From NCBI RefSeq assembly GCF_038051985.1, contig NZ_CP150291.1, positions 1,736,001-1,800,000 on the forward strand: a stretch of 64,000 nt of DNA, in the 5' to 3' direction. Origin of the DNA: Solibacillus sp. FSL H8-0523 (GTDB lineage Bacteria > Bacillota > Bacilli > Bacillales_A > Planococcaceae). Positions within the stretch are counted from its first letter, which is position 1; every line of letters starts with the position of its first letter. Both the position numbers and the translations under genes were made by a program. The notes under the pieces were generated by a model. It ran no database searches. It was not told the DNA's origin and saw nothing but the letters and a program-made list of their open reading frames with translations. Below are positions 50,990 through 60,276 of the stretch, piece after piece.

Positions 50990-52543
50990 GTGATCAGTTT
51001 GGAGAAAAAGCAATTAGTGCTGATTGAGTACTACCAGCACAAGACAAGCCAACGTCAAATTGCGGAGAAGCTCAAGATGTCACGCAATACCGTTAAAAAA
51101 TATATAGAGCAGGATCTCGCAGCAAGACAACAAGATACGAGGAATTTACCGGTTACAGACAATTACGTAACGCCTCCGGCTTATAAAAAGCGAAATGGAA
51201 AAAAGGTAGCTTTAACAAATACGATTATGAAACGACTTCGTCAAATGATGAAACAGAATGAACAGAAGCGTGAATTAAATATGCATAAGCAACAGTTAAA
51301 GATCATTGATATGCATGAAAAGCTTTTGGATGAAGGATTTAAAATTAGCTATACGACCGTTCGCAACTTCGTTAATCGTGAGGAACAAAAGCAGAAAGAA
51401 GTATTCATCCGTCAGGATCCAGCTGTAGGTCGTGAGATTGAGTTTGATTGGGGAGAAGTAAAGTTATTTATCGATGGCAAGCTAAGAAGTTTTTCACTAG
51501 CAGTATTTACCCTAGCCTATAGTAATGAACGCTATGCACGTCTTTATGAATCTGAAACGATGATTTGCGTACAGGATGCACATGTAAAATGTATAGAAGC
51601 ATTAGGATTTGTGCCGAATGTTTTTACATATGACAATATGCGAACAGTTGTCAAAAACTTCGTTGGGAATGACCGCTTCATTACCGATGGTATGAAAAGT
51701 TTATCCTTACATTATCATTTTCAAATAAGACTTTGTCAGCCTCGTAAAGGAAATGAAAAAGGCCATGTGGAGCGAAGTGTAGAATACATTCGTCGGAAAG
51801 CATTTGCGCATCGAGATACGTATATTTCTTTGGAAGAGGCACAGCAATATTTAGTCTCCATCATTGAAAAACTAAATAACCGTCCACATTATTTGAAAGA
51901 GAAAACGCATCATGAATTAATGTTAGAAGAAAGAGCTGAACGAGCAGGTAGTTTAACAGCAGCACCGTTTGATCCAGCAGAATTAGTGGAGCTACGTGTG
52001 GATAAATATAGTACCGTTACCTATCGTCAAAATCGTTATTCTGTCCCTGAGGGACGTGTAGGAGAATACATTAAGTTGAAAGCTCGCGCAGAAGAAGTGC
52101 TTCTATTTAGCGAAGGTGAATGCATCGCGAAGCATAAAAGAAGCTGGCAAGTTCATACTTGGGTGATGAATATCTACCACTATTTAAATACCCTTGAAAA
52201 GAAAAAAGGTGCCTTAGCCCAAAGTGAATGTTTGAGCCAAGCACCAAAAGATATAAAAAATATCTACCAACGCTATTATATCGGAAATGAAAAAGATTTT
52301 CTAGAGCTGCTTGTCTATGTAAAAGAACGAGATTGCCTAACAAGAGTACTAGAAGTAATTACCGAACTTGAAAAGAACCCTTTGGTTCATATAACAACCG
52401 AAAAAATCATTTTCTTAGCAGAGCAGTCAGCTGAAGTACGTACTGTTCTTACTGACCAAGATGATGTCACCAGCCAATCCTTAGATAATTTATCGTCATT
52501 AGCAGCATTATTTCATTCTAAAGGAACAGGAGTGATTCATTAA
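50990..52543 (+). CDS. istA: IS21-family transposase IstA
   Basis: The 517-residue protein has an N-terminal helix-turn-helix (TSQRQIAEKLKMSRNTVKKYI), an integrase core with Asp in EIEFDWGEVKLFI, second Asp in FTYDNMRTVVKNF and Glu in KGNEKGHVERSVEYIRRKAF, and a C-terminal Mu-like domain. All catalytic residues are present. GTG start with GGGAGG nine bases upstream. Its stop overlaps the istB start. Confidence 0.95.
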   Translation: MISLEKKQLVLIEYYQHKTSQRQIAEKLKMSRNTVKKYIEQDLAARQQDTRNLPVTDNYVTPPAYKKRNGKKVALTNTIMKRLRQMMKQNEQKRELNMHKQQLKIIDMHEKLLDEGFKISYTTVRNFVNREEQKQKEVFIRQDPAVGREIEFDWGEVKLFIDGKLRSFSLAVFTLAYSNERYARLYESETMICVQDAHVKCIEALGFVPNVFTYDNMRTVVKNFVGNDRFITDGMKSLSLHYHFQIRLCQPRKGNEKGHVERSVEYIRRKAFAHRDTYISLEEAQQYLVSIIEKLNNRPHYLKEKTHHELMLEERAERAGSLTAAPFDPAELVELRVDKYSTVTYRQNRYSVPEGRVGEYIKLKARAEEVLLFSEGECIAKHKRSWQVHTWVMNIYHYLNTLEKKKGALAQSECLSQAPKDIKNIYQRYYIGNEKDFLELLVYVKERDCLTRVLEVITELEKNPLVHITTEKIIFLAEQSAEVRTVLTDQDDVTSQSLDNLSSLAALFHSKGTGVIH

Positions 52544-53295
52544 TGGACAAGCAAACAGAAATGATTGAAATGTGTAAAGAACTACGTTTACCAAGTATTC
52601 GCTATTTACTTGAACAGGAAGCCATATTTGAGCAGCATTCCTCGCCGGCCGAGTTTATGTATTTCGCTTTAAAACAGGAAATGGAGGACCGATACGTTCG
52701 AGCAAAAGCTAACCGAATCCGATTAGCGAACTTCCCAGAAAAAAAGCTTTTAGAGGAATTAGATGTAGAGGCACTGCCGCAAAATGCGGCGGTTCGCCTT
52801 CCCCATTTGAAAGAACTAAAGTTTATTCAAGAGAAGCAGAATGTATTATTAATTGGATCCCCTGGTACCGGTAAAACCCATCTTGCGATTGGATTAGGAA
52901 TTGAAGCCTGTTTAGCAGGCTATAAAGTGTATTTCACAAGTGTAGCCTCACTTGTGAATCAATTAAAAGAGAGCCGTTCAGCAAGAACGTTACGCTCATT
53001 TGAACTGAAATTTGAGAAGTATGATTTAGTCATTATTGATGAATTAGGTTACATTTCATTTGATAAAGAAGGAGCAGAGCTTCTTTTCACACACTTATCA
53101 TTACGTGCTGGTCGGGCAGCGACCATTATTACAAGTAATCTAACATTTGAGCGATGGGAAGAAGTATTCCACGATCCAGTACTAACTTCAGCTTTAACTG
53201 ATCGACTCACACATCGAGCACACATCATCAACATGGTCGGTAGCTCATACCGTATTTTGGAGACGAAAGAATGGATGGAACAGAGCAACTTTTAA
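52543..53295 (+). CDS. istB: IS21-family helper ATPase IstB
   Basis: The 250-residue AAA+ ATPase has Walker A GSPGTGKTHLA, Walker B DLVIIDELGY, sensor ITSNLTFERWEEVF and the ending LTDRLTHRAHIINMVGSSYRI. It assembles the IstA transposase on the ends and selects targets. It overlaps istA by one base. Intact, so the element may be active. Confidence 0.95.
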   Translation: MDKQTEMIEMCKELRLPSIRYLLEQEAIFEQHSSPAEFMYFALKQEMEDRYVRAKANRIRLANFPEKKLLEELDVEALPQNAAVRLPHLKELKFIQEKQNVLLIGSPGTGKTHLAIGLGIEACLAGYKVYFTSVASLVNQLKESRSARTLRSFELKFEKYDLVIIDELGYISFDKEGAELLFTHLSLRAGRAATIITSNLTFERWEEVFHDPVLTSALTDRLTHRAHIINMVGSSYRILETKEWMEQSNF

Positions 53296-53380
53296 GTGGC
53301 TCATATTTTAATTAATAAATGGCTCAATTTTTAGTTGCGAAATACAAGTGGGGATGTTTAAAATAGGGAGGAAAATAATA

Positions 53381-53791
53381 TTGAGACTTTCTGAACTTCA
53401 TCCAATCTTCTATCACATACGAATCGGGCAAAAAAGACTTTTTCGGTTTTTAGCAAATTTAAAAGAAAGAAAACGATTTGCCACGCATAAAGAGTTATCA
53501 ACTACATTTCCTTATACTGGTAAAAAACACCAATCATTGCTGAGAAGAAAATTAGGAAACAGTGATCCTAAATTACAAGAAAACAAAATAACGAATTTAA
53601 AAATTGCTACGAGTAAAATCGATGGCGTAATCATTAAGCCTGGTGAAACTTTTTCTTTTTGGCAACTAGTAGGGAAAGCGACTAAAGCAAAAGGCTATAT
53701 TGAAGGGATGAGTAACGGGACAAATGATAAAAGAGGAATTACTAATCAAAAACTTTTCAGAGGTGAAGTACCCGATACCGCCCGTTCCTGA
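53381..53791 (+). pseudogene. Truncated vanW-like gene
   Basis: TTG 53381 with GGGAGG upstream starts LRLSELHPIFYHIRIGQKRLFRF and continues into the VanW core (DGVIIKPGETFSFWQLVGKATKAKGYIEGM). Family proteins then continue with a glycine-rich GGGLCQLSN stretch and about 100 further residues; here the sequence diverges after NDKRGI and ends with an unrelated tail. The C-terminal half is therefore missing, probably through a deletion. VanW occurs in glycopeptide-resistance clusters, but this one has no other van gene. Confidence 0.75.
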
Positions 53792-53891
53792 ATTGGCGCG
53801 CGATTTTCAGATCAGTTAGCAATGATTTTTGAAATGGAATAAATAGAATGAATTTGGACTTTGAAACTAATCAATAGGACGTAACATAAAC

Positions 53892-53937
53892 AAATCCCCC
53901 TGCAAATCTAATAATTTGCAGGGGGATTTGTTTTTTT
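53892..53937. terminator. Strong two-way terminator
   Basis: AAATCCCCCTGCAAAT pairs perfectly with its complement (six-base loop) and is followed by TTTTTTT on the plus strand. It separates the vanW remnant from the minus-strand small gene. Confidence 0.88.
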
Positions 53938-53967
53938 AGTTTAGGCATGCTGTTACTGACGTTACTT

Positions 53968-54120
53968 CTAGAAATCACATTCCATTAATGTTCTTGAGTA
54001 GGCGAATTCATATGTGCTTGCTAATGAAGAATCAGTCAAGTTATTCAACTGGTTTGGATCGGATTTAAAATACAGAACTAAAAATTGAACCATGTTTTGA
54101 CGCTCTTTTTCTGAAATCAT
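53968..54120 (-). CDS. BH0509-family small protein
   Basis: The 50-residue protein starts MISEKERQNMVQFLVLYFKSD and continues LNNLTDSSLASTYEFAYSRTL, the pattern of the BH0509 family of short Bacillales proteins of unknown function. ATG 54118-54120 has AAGGGGGG upstream; an earlier in-frame start lies inside the site region. Confidence 0.65.
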   Translation of the reverse strand: MISEKERQNMVQFLVLYFKSDPNQLNNLTDSSLASTYEFAYSRTLMECDF

Positions 54121-54350
54121 TTTAGTACCCCCCTTTTTTTTGGTGTATAACAATAATTATTTATTAAATCTATTATATAACAGAGGGGGAATTAATACCA
54201 CAATAAATTTTAAAAATTCAGAATATTTATTTTTTCGACCGATTTCAAAATGAATCTGTTCAAGAATAAGAAAGTGGATGAATGATTAACATTATCTACA
54301 TAACATTTTTTGAATTTTAGTGCTCATGCTAGTAAAAAGGAGTGATTTTG

Positions 54351-54611
54351 ATGGCAAATAAAAATCGAAACAAAATTCTGGTACCTGAAGCTAGACAAGA
54401 GCTAGATCAATTAAAGGCGAAAGTAATCGGTACTAGTAAACCTGAAGATGCAGCATTAGAGGTAGCTAAGGAATTAGGTATTCCGTTGAAAGATGGATAC
54501 AACGGTCAACTTACTTCTGCTGAAGCTGGTAAAGTTGGCGGAAAAATTGGAGGAAGCATGGTCAAGGAGCTAGTGAAGATGGCACAAGAAAGCATAAGGA
54601 AAGATCAGTAA
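54351..54611 (+). CDS. Alpha/beta-type small acid-soluble spore protein
   Basis: The 86-residue protein matches the alpha/beta SASP family, with an A-type helix PEARQELDQLKAKVIG, the GPR protease cleavage-type region ALEVAKELGIPL, and GQLTSAEAGKVGGKIGGSMVKELVKMA. It is longer at its start than common SASPs. These proteins coat DNA in the spore core and protect it from UV. AAAGGAG precedes the ATG. A GAATG...CATAACA pair at about 54278-54303 is a weak candidate for a sigma-G promoter. It shows the organism forms endospores. Confidence 0.93.
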   Translation: MANKNRNKILVPEARQELDQLKAKVIGTSKPEDAALEVAKELGIPLKDGYNGQLTSAEAGKVGGKIGGSMVKELVKMAQESIRKDQ

Positions 54612-54749
54612 ATTAAAGAGTGAATGGCTCAAATTCAAGTTACACTTAAACCTTATATATAGTATGATCGATGTGGTGGTATTTGTCTTCTTGGTAAGAA
54701 AACGACTGCCACACTAAATAATGATCATATAAAAATTAAGGAGAATTAC

Positions 54750-55319
54750 ATGTCCTGGAGTAAATTAAAGCAAAATTTAGAGAGTTTTCTTAGTCCTGCA
54801 TTACAAGGAAGGGTAGAATACCGCGCAACCGGCTACCGATATTCACCTGATAAAGCAGGGCTTTGTTATATTGCAGTAGATAAAAAGAATATTTTTAATA
54901 TGAGTGATAAAACGACCTTAATCAAATGGTATCAGACGGATCAGGAGATTAAAAATGATGCAGCTATCCAAATTCCAATCAGCGATGAAGAAATTGAAGC
55001 GGTAAGGAAAGAATCAAAGGGCGCCATTCCTGAGGACCGTTTACAAGTAATAGCTAGAAGTCGAAAGCTAACAGAACTTTCAAAAGAAATTTTGGCAGCG
55101 CAATCAGCACTTAGTAAATCAAATTTTACGGTAGTCGCTACTAAGTTTTTAGCCACGCCTATTGATGAAAGCTTAGAGGGCAAGGATATCCTGTTGAATA
55201 TTCTCGCGTTGATGGACAGACGGCTTGGAAAAAAACGACTGTTAAACATGTCCGAGAAGATGAAGTTAAAGCATCCTATTGTGCAGTATTTTTATGAATT
55301 ACGAGTGGGTAAGTTGTAG
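54750..55319 (+). CDS. SF0329-like protein, unknown function
   Basis: The 189-residue soluble protein begins MSWSKLKQNLESFLSPALQGRVEYRATGYRYSPDKAGLCYIAVDKK, the pattern of the SF0329 family. The rest is helical (LTELSKEILAAQSAL, LLNILALMDRRLGKKRLLNM). No catalytic motif is visible and the role is unknown. AAGGAG precedes the ATG. Confidence 0.7.
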   Translation: MSWSKLKQNLESFLSPALQGRVEYRATGYRYSPDKAGLCYIAVDKKNIFNMSDKTTLIKWYQTDQEIKNDAAIQIPISDEEIEAVRKESKGAIPEDRLQVIARSRKLTELSKEILAAQSALSKSNFTVVATKFLATPIDESLEGKDILLNILALMDRRLGKKRLLNMSEKMKLKHPIVQYFYELRVGKL

Positions 55320-55327
55320 TTATCACG

Positions 55328-55430
55328 TAACGGGTACTCTTTAGCGGAGCAAAAATTAAAATAACTATTTAAATCCCCTGTGAAATCTATTTATTTCACA
55401 GGGGATTTGGTCTACTATATCGCACAGGAA
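55328..55430. repeat. Dispersed intergenic repeat, family A, with terminator
   Basis: TAACGGGTACTCTTTAGCGG, AAAATAACTATTTAAAT and CTACTATATCGCA match 10949-11050 in order and spacing. Within it, 55371-55386 pairs perfectly with 55393-55408 as a 16-bp terminator hairpin for the SF0329-like gene. In the other copy this hairpin is degraded. Confidence 0.7.
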
Positions 55431-55447
55431 TGGGGACTTCATAAAAA

Positions 55448-55648
55448 TTAAAATGTTTCAGTTTTTATTTTTAATTTTTTTTCAATACTTTTAAACAAAT
55501 AAATCAATACATTAACAGAAAAAATAGTCAACATAATGCTAGTAATTGCTCGCATTAAATAGGTATCTTTTGGGTATCCAAAAACAATATAGCCTATAGC
55601 ATATATTGCTGCTATCCATTTGATTATAGTAAAAATGGTTTTCTTCAA
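55448..55648 (-). CDS. Small two-helix membrane protein, unknown function
   Basis: The 66-residue protein has helices TIFTIIKWIAAIYAIGYIVFGY and AITSIMLTIFSVNVLIYLF and a basic tail (KSIEKKLKIKTETF). I chose TTG 55648 because GAGGTG stands six bases before it; a GTG at 55657 lies inside that site. Confidence 0.6.
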   Translation of the reverse strand: MKKTIFTIIKWIAAIYAIGYIVFGYPKDTYLMRAITSIMLTIFSVNVLIYLFKSIEKKLKIKTETF

Positions 55649-55657
55649 GTTGCTCAC

Positions 55658-56118
55658 CTCATTCTCACTGTAGTTCGATTAAAACTTATTTATCATTATA
55701 AACTAATTACTAATTTTTACATATTCCGAATTAGTCGCATTACTTAGTATTACCACTTTCACATATGATTTAGTTAAACTAGGGACTTTCGATTGGAATC
55801 CTCTTGCAATAATAATTTGTATGATTGGGGGCAATAGTATTAAAAAAGAATACTAAAAACCCTCAATCTAAAATAAACTAATAAATGCTATAAAGCAGAA
55901 GCACGGATGAATACAGTGTCAATTTCATGGGCTATTTCAAGTATTGTTTTGTGATTTGTGATTCAAAAGAGGACCCGTAAGATAATCTGTGTTCCTCTTT
56001 TACACTAATTTTAAGAAATCCAAAATTTTTTTGAAATAGCTCTCATAAATACCATCCTTTTATCACAGCTTAAAGGTACAACGTTTGTTATTCACATCAT
56101 AGAGCGGGAGTAGATGGA
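55658..56118 (+). other. Intergenic region with coding remnant and inverted repeat family A
   Basis: A frame at about 55734-55857 reads LVALLSITTFTYDLVKLGTF and ends IKKEY, without a start; it may be the tail of a lost membrane-protein gene. 55931-55980 (TTTCAAGTATTG, TTTGTGATTCAAAAGAGGA) matches 15625-15675 closely. No intact gene is seen. Confidence 0.4.
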
Positions 56119-57120
56119 ATGGGTTTATTTGCAAATAAAGGACCGGCAATTGGAATTGATTTAGGTACAGATAATATATTGATTTATTTAAGAAATGAAG
56201 GGATTGTAGTAAATGAACCTACTATAATCGCGATTGATACCAAAACACAAAAAGTCTTGGCGGTTGGAGAGAAAGCGAAAGCGATGCAAGGGCGTACACA
56301 TGCTGGTATTAAAATTGTACGACCTATACGTGATGGGGTGATTACTGACTTTACAGCTACTTCGGCATTACTTCAACATTATGTGAAAGAACTATCTGCG
56401 AAAAGATTTGGAAGTCGAAAACCTTTTATCGTCGTTTCGATGCCCACAGATATAACGGCAGTAGAACGCCGTGCTGTCATTGAAGCAGCCATACAAGCCG
56501 GTGCAAAAGAAGCCATTGTTGTCGAGGATACGGTTGCCGCAGCGATTGGTGCTGGGTTACCGGTTTGGGAACCAACTGGATCGATGATTGTCGATATTGG
56601 TGGTGGTACAACAGAGGTAGCGATTATTTCACTAGGTGGGGTCGTAGTAAGTAATTCGATCAAAGTCGGTGGAGATGAGATGGATCATTTAATTATTAAG
56701 CATGTTAAAAATAAGCATCATCTACTAATTGGTGAAGCAACAGCGGAACAAATAAAAAATAATATTTTTAGTGAAGAACAAAACGGAAAAATGATTGTTG
56801 GCGGTCGTGATGTTGTAAAAGGGTTACCCCAAAAAATTGAGTTGACAGCAACTGAAGTTGAACAAGTATTAAAAGAAGCGATTGATCAAATTAATGGAGT
56901 CATTAAACAAACACTTGAACTAACGCCACCTGAAATTGCTGGGGATATTATTGAACGTGGCTTGCTTCTTAGTGGTGGTATTGCGCTATTACCTTGGCTT
57001 GAAAAAAGTATTAGTGAAGAGACGAAATTACCGGTAATTTTAGCAGAAAATCCTTTAGAAAACGTAGTAAACGGGACAGCTAAAATTATTGAAAATAATA
57101 ATTTCAAGGAGTTCCTGTAG
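56119..57120 (+). CDS. MreB/Mbl-family actin-like protein
   Basis: The 333-residue protein has the actin-fold phosphate-1 loop IGIDLGTDNILIYL, connect-1 region, phosphate-2 loop MIVDIGGGTTEVAII and adenosine motif GLLLSGGIALLPWL. It matches MreB/Mbl throughout and is of usual length. There is no mreC/mreD next to it, so it is a stand-alone paralogue like Mbl or MreBH, probably directing lateral wall synthesis. The start follows GCGGGAG. It has its own terminator. Confidence 0.93.
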   Translation: MGLFANKGPAIGIDLGTDNILIYLRNEGIVVNEPTIIAIDTKTQKVLAVGEKAKAMQGRTHAGIKIVRPIRDGVITDFTATSALLQHYVKELSAKRFGSRKPFIVVSMPTDITAVERRAVIEAAIQAGAKEAIVVEDTVAAAIGAGLPVWEPTGSMIVDIGGGTTEVAIISLGGVVVSNSIKVGGDEMDHLIIKHVKNKHHLLIGEATAEQIKNNIFSEEQNGKMIVGGRDVVKGLPQKIELTATEVEQVLKEAIDQINGVIKQTLELTPPEIAGDIIERGLLLSGGIALLPWLEKSISEETKLPVILAENPLENVVNGTAKIIENNNFKEFL

Positions 57121-57183
57121 GGGAATAGGTAGGTCAAAGTTAATGCGAAACGGTTGCTTGGTGGTGTTAGTATAAATTAAGAA

Positions 57184-57217
57184 GAATGAATTCCTCCGAT
57201 GAATTCGTTCTTTTTCT
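57184..57217 (+). terminator. Rho-independent terminator after mreB-like gene
   Basis: GAATGAATTC pairs with GAATTCGTTC around a seven-base loop and is followed by TTTTTC. Confidence 0.78.
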
Positions 57218-57312
57218 TGTTTATAAAAGGGATTGTTGATTTTTTTGTAGAAAGTATTGAATACTGGAAGGTTAAAGAAACGAACTAACTGCAAAGGAGA
57301 GGGAAGTTAATT

Positions 57313-57864
57313 ATGATAAATATTTTCGTTGGGTTAATCTTTGTTTTCTTCAAGACAAATTTAAGTTTTTTGGATATCGGCGTAACTTATTATGTAACCA
57401 ATATTATTGGCTATATGTCGATTTATTTGGGGATAAACGAGTTGGGGAAAACGAATCAAAAATTGTTAAAGATCAGACCTTATATCATTATTATGATTGC
57501 TCATAGTCTTATCTTTTTCTTATTAAATATTACAGACAATTCGCCGTTAAAGGTAGCTTTGTCCTCAACACCAGAGGTAATTATAGCTTTAGTGGGGTTT
57601 GTGTTTATTATAGCGGGCATGTTTTTAGTATTTGTGATTATTTCCCTAATACTGGACAATTTAATTAGTAAAGTGAATAAAGAACTGTTATATAATCTAG
57701 TAAACATGATGATGCTATTATTCATCTTGTCAGGTATAAGTACATACTTTCAGAATTATATTCCAATGCTAGCAACCGTTATAATGGGTGCTTTATTAGT
57801 AATGGAAGTATTATTTTTAATTAGCTATTATTACGTTTTTCGTTCAGATGAAAAATACACATAA
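57313..57864 (+). CDS. Five- to six-helix membrane protein, unknown function
   Basis: The 183-residue protein is hydrophobic throughout, with helices at about residues 2-13, 21-39, 53-73, 83-112, 120-140 and 146-172, and few charged residues. AAAGGAGAGG precedes the ATG. I do not recognise the family. It ends before a terminator shared with the convergent hydrolase gene. Confidence 0.6.
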   Translation: MINIFVGLIFVFFKTNLSFLDIGVTYYVTNIIGYMSIYLGINELGKTNQKLLKIRPYIIIMIAHSLIFFLLNITDNSPLKVALSSTPEVIIALVGFVFIIAGMFLVFVIISLILDNLISKVNKELLYNLVNMMMLLFILSGISTYFQNYIPMLATVIMGALLVMEVLFLISYYYVFRSDEKYT

Positions 57865-57870
57865 ATATAA

Positions 57871-57918
57871 CAGACAGAAAAGAGCTGCAAACAGGCAAAT
57901 CTTTTCTGTCTATTTTTT
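57871..57918. terminator. Two-way terminator between convergent genes
   Basis: GACAGAAAAGA pairs with TCTTTTCTGTC around a 16-base loop and is followed by TATTTTTTG on the plus strand. Confidence 0.8.
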
Positions 57919-57927
57919 GAAACAATA

Positions 57928-59772
57928 TTAATAATAAAGCTCCCAGCCAAAAATTAAGATAACAATTAGTATTGCAGAGACACAAGAAAGTGCATAGCGA
58001 ATTTTTTGACCGCGTGTTGTCGTTATTTTCCGCCATTCTACTAATAGTGCTACTATACAAACTGCGACTATGCCAAGATAAGCATAATTTATCCATAAAT
58101 GAATTCTTAGCGCGGCATAAGGAGTGTAATTAAATGCTCTATAAAATAAAATAATTAAATTTATAACAGGTACAATATTCGCTAAAAGTAGTATTGCTTC
58201 CCATTTTTTTGAAGTTGTAGATTGAACTGTTTTTTTTCTGTTATTTATGGATTGAATTAAGCTGATTACTAGAGTGATGACTGTATAAAGAATACTAAAA
58301 GTTACAGCTAAGATACTGAGCAGCTTAAAGATTTTTGAACTTTGAGATACCGGTATCATATCGCTTGTTAGTGTTGAAATTTTTTCTATTTGCCCATTAT
58401 TCAATGTCATATGAAGATGATCATTGGAACCATCTGTCGATTGATAAAGATACTGAGCAATTTGTTCATACGTCACTCCAAAAGCATTCATTCTGTTTGG
58501 TTCTGTTATTTCAATATTAGTTATATTTAGCGCCCCATATAGCTTGCTGAAACCTTTATAGGGCTGCCTTGCAAAGTAATAACTTCCCTCATGCTTCTGC
58601 ACATGGGGCATGGCTTGATTTTCGTTTGCGGGTGAATATTCTCCGTACAGGAGTGTAGGTAAGCCATAACTAAGCGCTACTTCATTCTTCTGATTGGTCA
58701 TGATAATTACACCTAATTTGTTATCTTTGGAAAAGATGAAATTGCTAGAAAAACTATCCGTATTTCCTGCATGCCCTAATACATCTACTGCATAAAGACC
58801 TTCCCAAAAACCATGCGCATTTCGTGGTAAGCCATTATCATAGAAATCACTCGTCGTCAGCATTTCTTCTAATGTACGATTGTTTTGAAATAAGGGGCTA
58901 TTCTCACCATCTATTGGCATAAGCGCCGTCATAAATTTAGCTAAATCCGCTATCGTACCAATTGCACTGCCAGCTGGATACATACCGATATAGATTCGCT
59001 CATTTTTTGAAATACTTAACTCACCTTCACTACCATGATATCCAAATACTGCATCTCTTTTTGTCGCTATATTTAGGTTATCTTGCTGTGTAGGGTGAAT
59101 TGATGTGTCTTTCATATTCAAAATAGAAAAGATATGTTCATTTACATATTCATAAAATGGTTGTCCAGTAAGATGTTCTACAATCAAAGCGGCCAGTGCT
59201 ACACCATAGTTTGAATAGGCAACTATACTTCCTGGTTCATGCACTTGAGAAGACTTAACAATGTGAAGCATTTCTTCTAAGGGCTTTATTTCATTTGCTG
59301 ACTTATAGAATAAATCTAAATATCTATCCTCCCATCCAGCATTATGGTGCATAAGATTTAACATCGTAATAGGAGCATTATATTGCAGTTTGGTTAAAAA
59401 TCCGTCTGGTAAATACGTGCGGATATCTTCAGTTAATTCTAACTTTCCCTGCTCTACAAGTTGCATGACACTGGCCCATACAAGAAGCTTCGTAACGGAA
59501 CCCCAATCAAAAACAGTATCTGGTGTGACTTTAATCTGATTTTCAATATCTGCGTAGCCATAGGAAGTATTCATGAAAAGTTCTCCGTCCTTCACAATTA
59601 CAACATTCGCTCCAGCTGTAGATGTTCCAATATATTTAGAAACATATTCATCCACACGATCCTTTAGTTCAGTATAAGGAATTCCTGAAGGTGTCATCAC
59701 ATCTTCATTTGCAGAAACGGCTGAAACAGAAAAAAACACCAGTACAAATACCATTAAAAATATTTTTCTCAT
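57928..59772 (-). CDS. Class C beta-lactamase-like serine hydrolase with C-terminal membrane helices
   Basis: The 614-residue protein has a signal peptide (FLMVFVLVFFSVSAVSA), then a beta-lactamase/penicillin-binding domain: SVTK (SxxK) in FDWGSVTKLLVWA, YSN in VAYSNYGVALA and HAGN in place of the KTG triad. About 350 residues later come a linker and four to five transmembrane helices. It resembles Bacillus YbbE/FmtA-like membrane esterases or D-aminopeptidase relatives. Its role is probably in envelope modification; the substrate is unknown. Confidence 0.82.
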   Translation of the reverse strand: MRKIFLMVFVLVFFSVSAVSANEDVMTPSGIPYTELKDRVDEYVSKYIGTSTAGANVVIVKDGELFMNTSYGYADIENQIKVTPDTVFDWGSVTKLLVWASVMQLVEQGKLELTEDIRTYLPDGFLTKLQYNAPITMLNLMHHNAGWEDRYLDLFYKSANEIKPLEEMLHIVKSSQVHEPGSIVAYSNYGVALAALIVEHLTGQPFYEYVNEHIFSILNMKDTSIHPTQQDNLNIATKRDAVFGYHGSEGELSISKNERIYIGMYPAGSAIGTIADLAKFMTALMPIDGENSPLFQNNRTLEEMLTTSDFYDNGLPRNAHGFWEGLYAVDVLGHAGNTDSFSSNFIFSKDNKLGVIIMTNQKNEVALSYGLPTLLYGEYSPANENQAMPHVQKHEGSYYFARQPYKGFSKLYGALNITNIEITEPNRMNAFGVTYEQIAQYLYQSTDGSNDHLHMTLNNGQIEKISTLTSDMIPVSQSSKIFKLLSILAVTFSILYTVITLVISLIQSINNRKKTVQSTTSKKWEAILLLANIVPVINLIILFYRAFNYTPYAALRIHLWINYAYLGIVAVCIVALLVEWRKITTTRGQKIRYALSCVSAILIVILIFGWELYY

Positions 59773-60077
59773 TAACGCGCCCTCATTTAACGTAGATTTT
59801 TATAAATGTTTAATTATTCCAATTAATTGTATTCTAACAAAGAATAATTAACTAGTAGGGGAGCGAAACTGTACAATTTTGGGGATCTCATCTTCAAAAT
59901 CAATCATGAAATGAAAAGTTCACTGTAATTTCTTGTGGAATCAACATCTTCTTAAATTTTTGCTTTTTTATGAATATTTTTATATTAATAAAACAAAAAA
60001 ATAATATGATTTATAGTATTGACGTTATAAATTAAACTTGATATCATTCATCTACAGTTTTAAAAAAAAGATATATA

Positions 60078-60144
60078 CCTTGTATAAATTCAAGAAGATG
60101 GCTTGAAAGTTTCTACCAGCTACCGATACTAGCTGACTACAAGG
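60078..60144 (+). ncRNA. Purine riboswitch aptamer, guanine/hypoxanthine class
   Basis: P1 is formed by CCTTGTA (60078-60084) and TACAAGG (60138-60144), P2 by TTCAAG/CTTGAA and P3 by AGCT...AGCT. The conserved junction text GTTTCTACC and GACTAC is present. The specificity base in the last junction is C (GAC, not GAT), which predicts guanine or hypoxanthine binding. A terminator follows 40 bases later and a purine permease gene is next, so purine would switch the permease off. Confidence 0.92.
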
Positions 60145-60183
60145 AATGGGAAATTAATAATCTATTTTTTCCATTTTGTAGAG

Positions 60184-60217
60184 AAGCTTTGGCCATAGTG
60201 GTCAAAGCTTTTTTTAT
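60184..60217 (+). terminator. Riboswitch-controlled terminator
   Basis: AAGCTTTGGCC pairs with GGTCAAAGCTT and is followed by a T-run. The segment CCATTTTGTAG just before it can pair with CTACAAGGAATGG at the 3' edge of the aptamer, giving a plausible antiterminator when P1 is not formed. Confidence 0.85.
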
Positions 60218-60276
60218 ATTCTAAAAAAATAAATTATTTCCCATTCAATCAAATCTAGCAACTAGGAGCTTACAAC

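Larger units (their letters stand above)
50911..53326 (+). mobile_element. IS21-family insertion sequence
   Basis: The ~2.4-kb element carries istA and istB. Its ends carry repeated TGAGCCA motifs in opposite orientation: outer TGAGCCACT at 50911 and inner AGAGCCACTT near 50934-50943 on the left; inner AAGTGGCTCA at 53294-53303 and outer TGGCTCA at 53320-53326 on the right. Multiple terminal repeats are usual for IS21. I see no convincing target duplication in the flanking bases. Confidence 0.88.
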
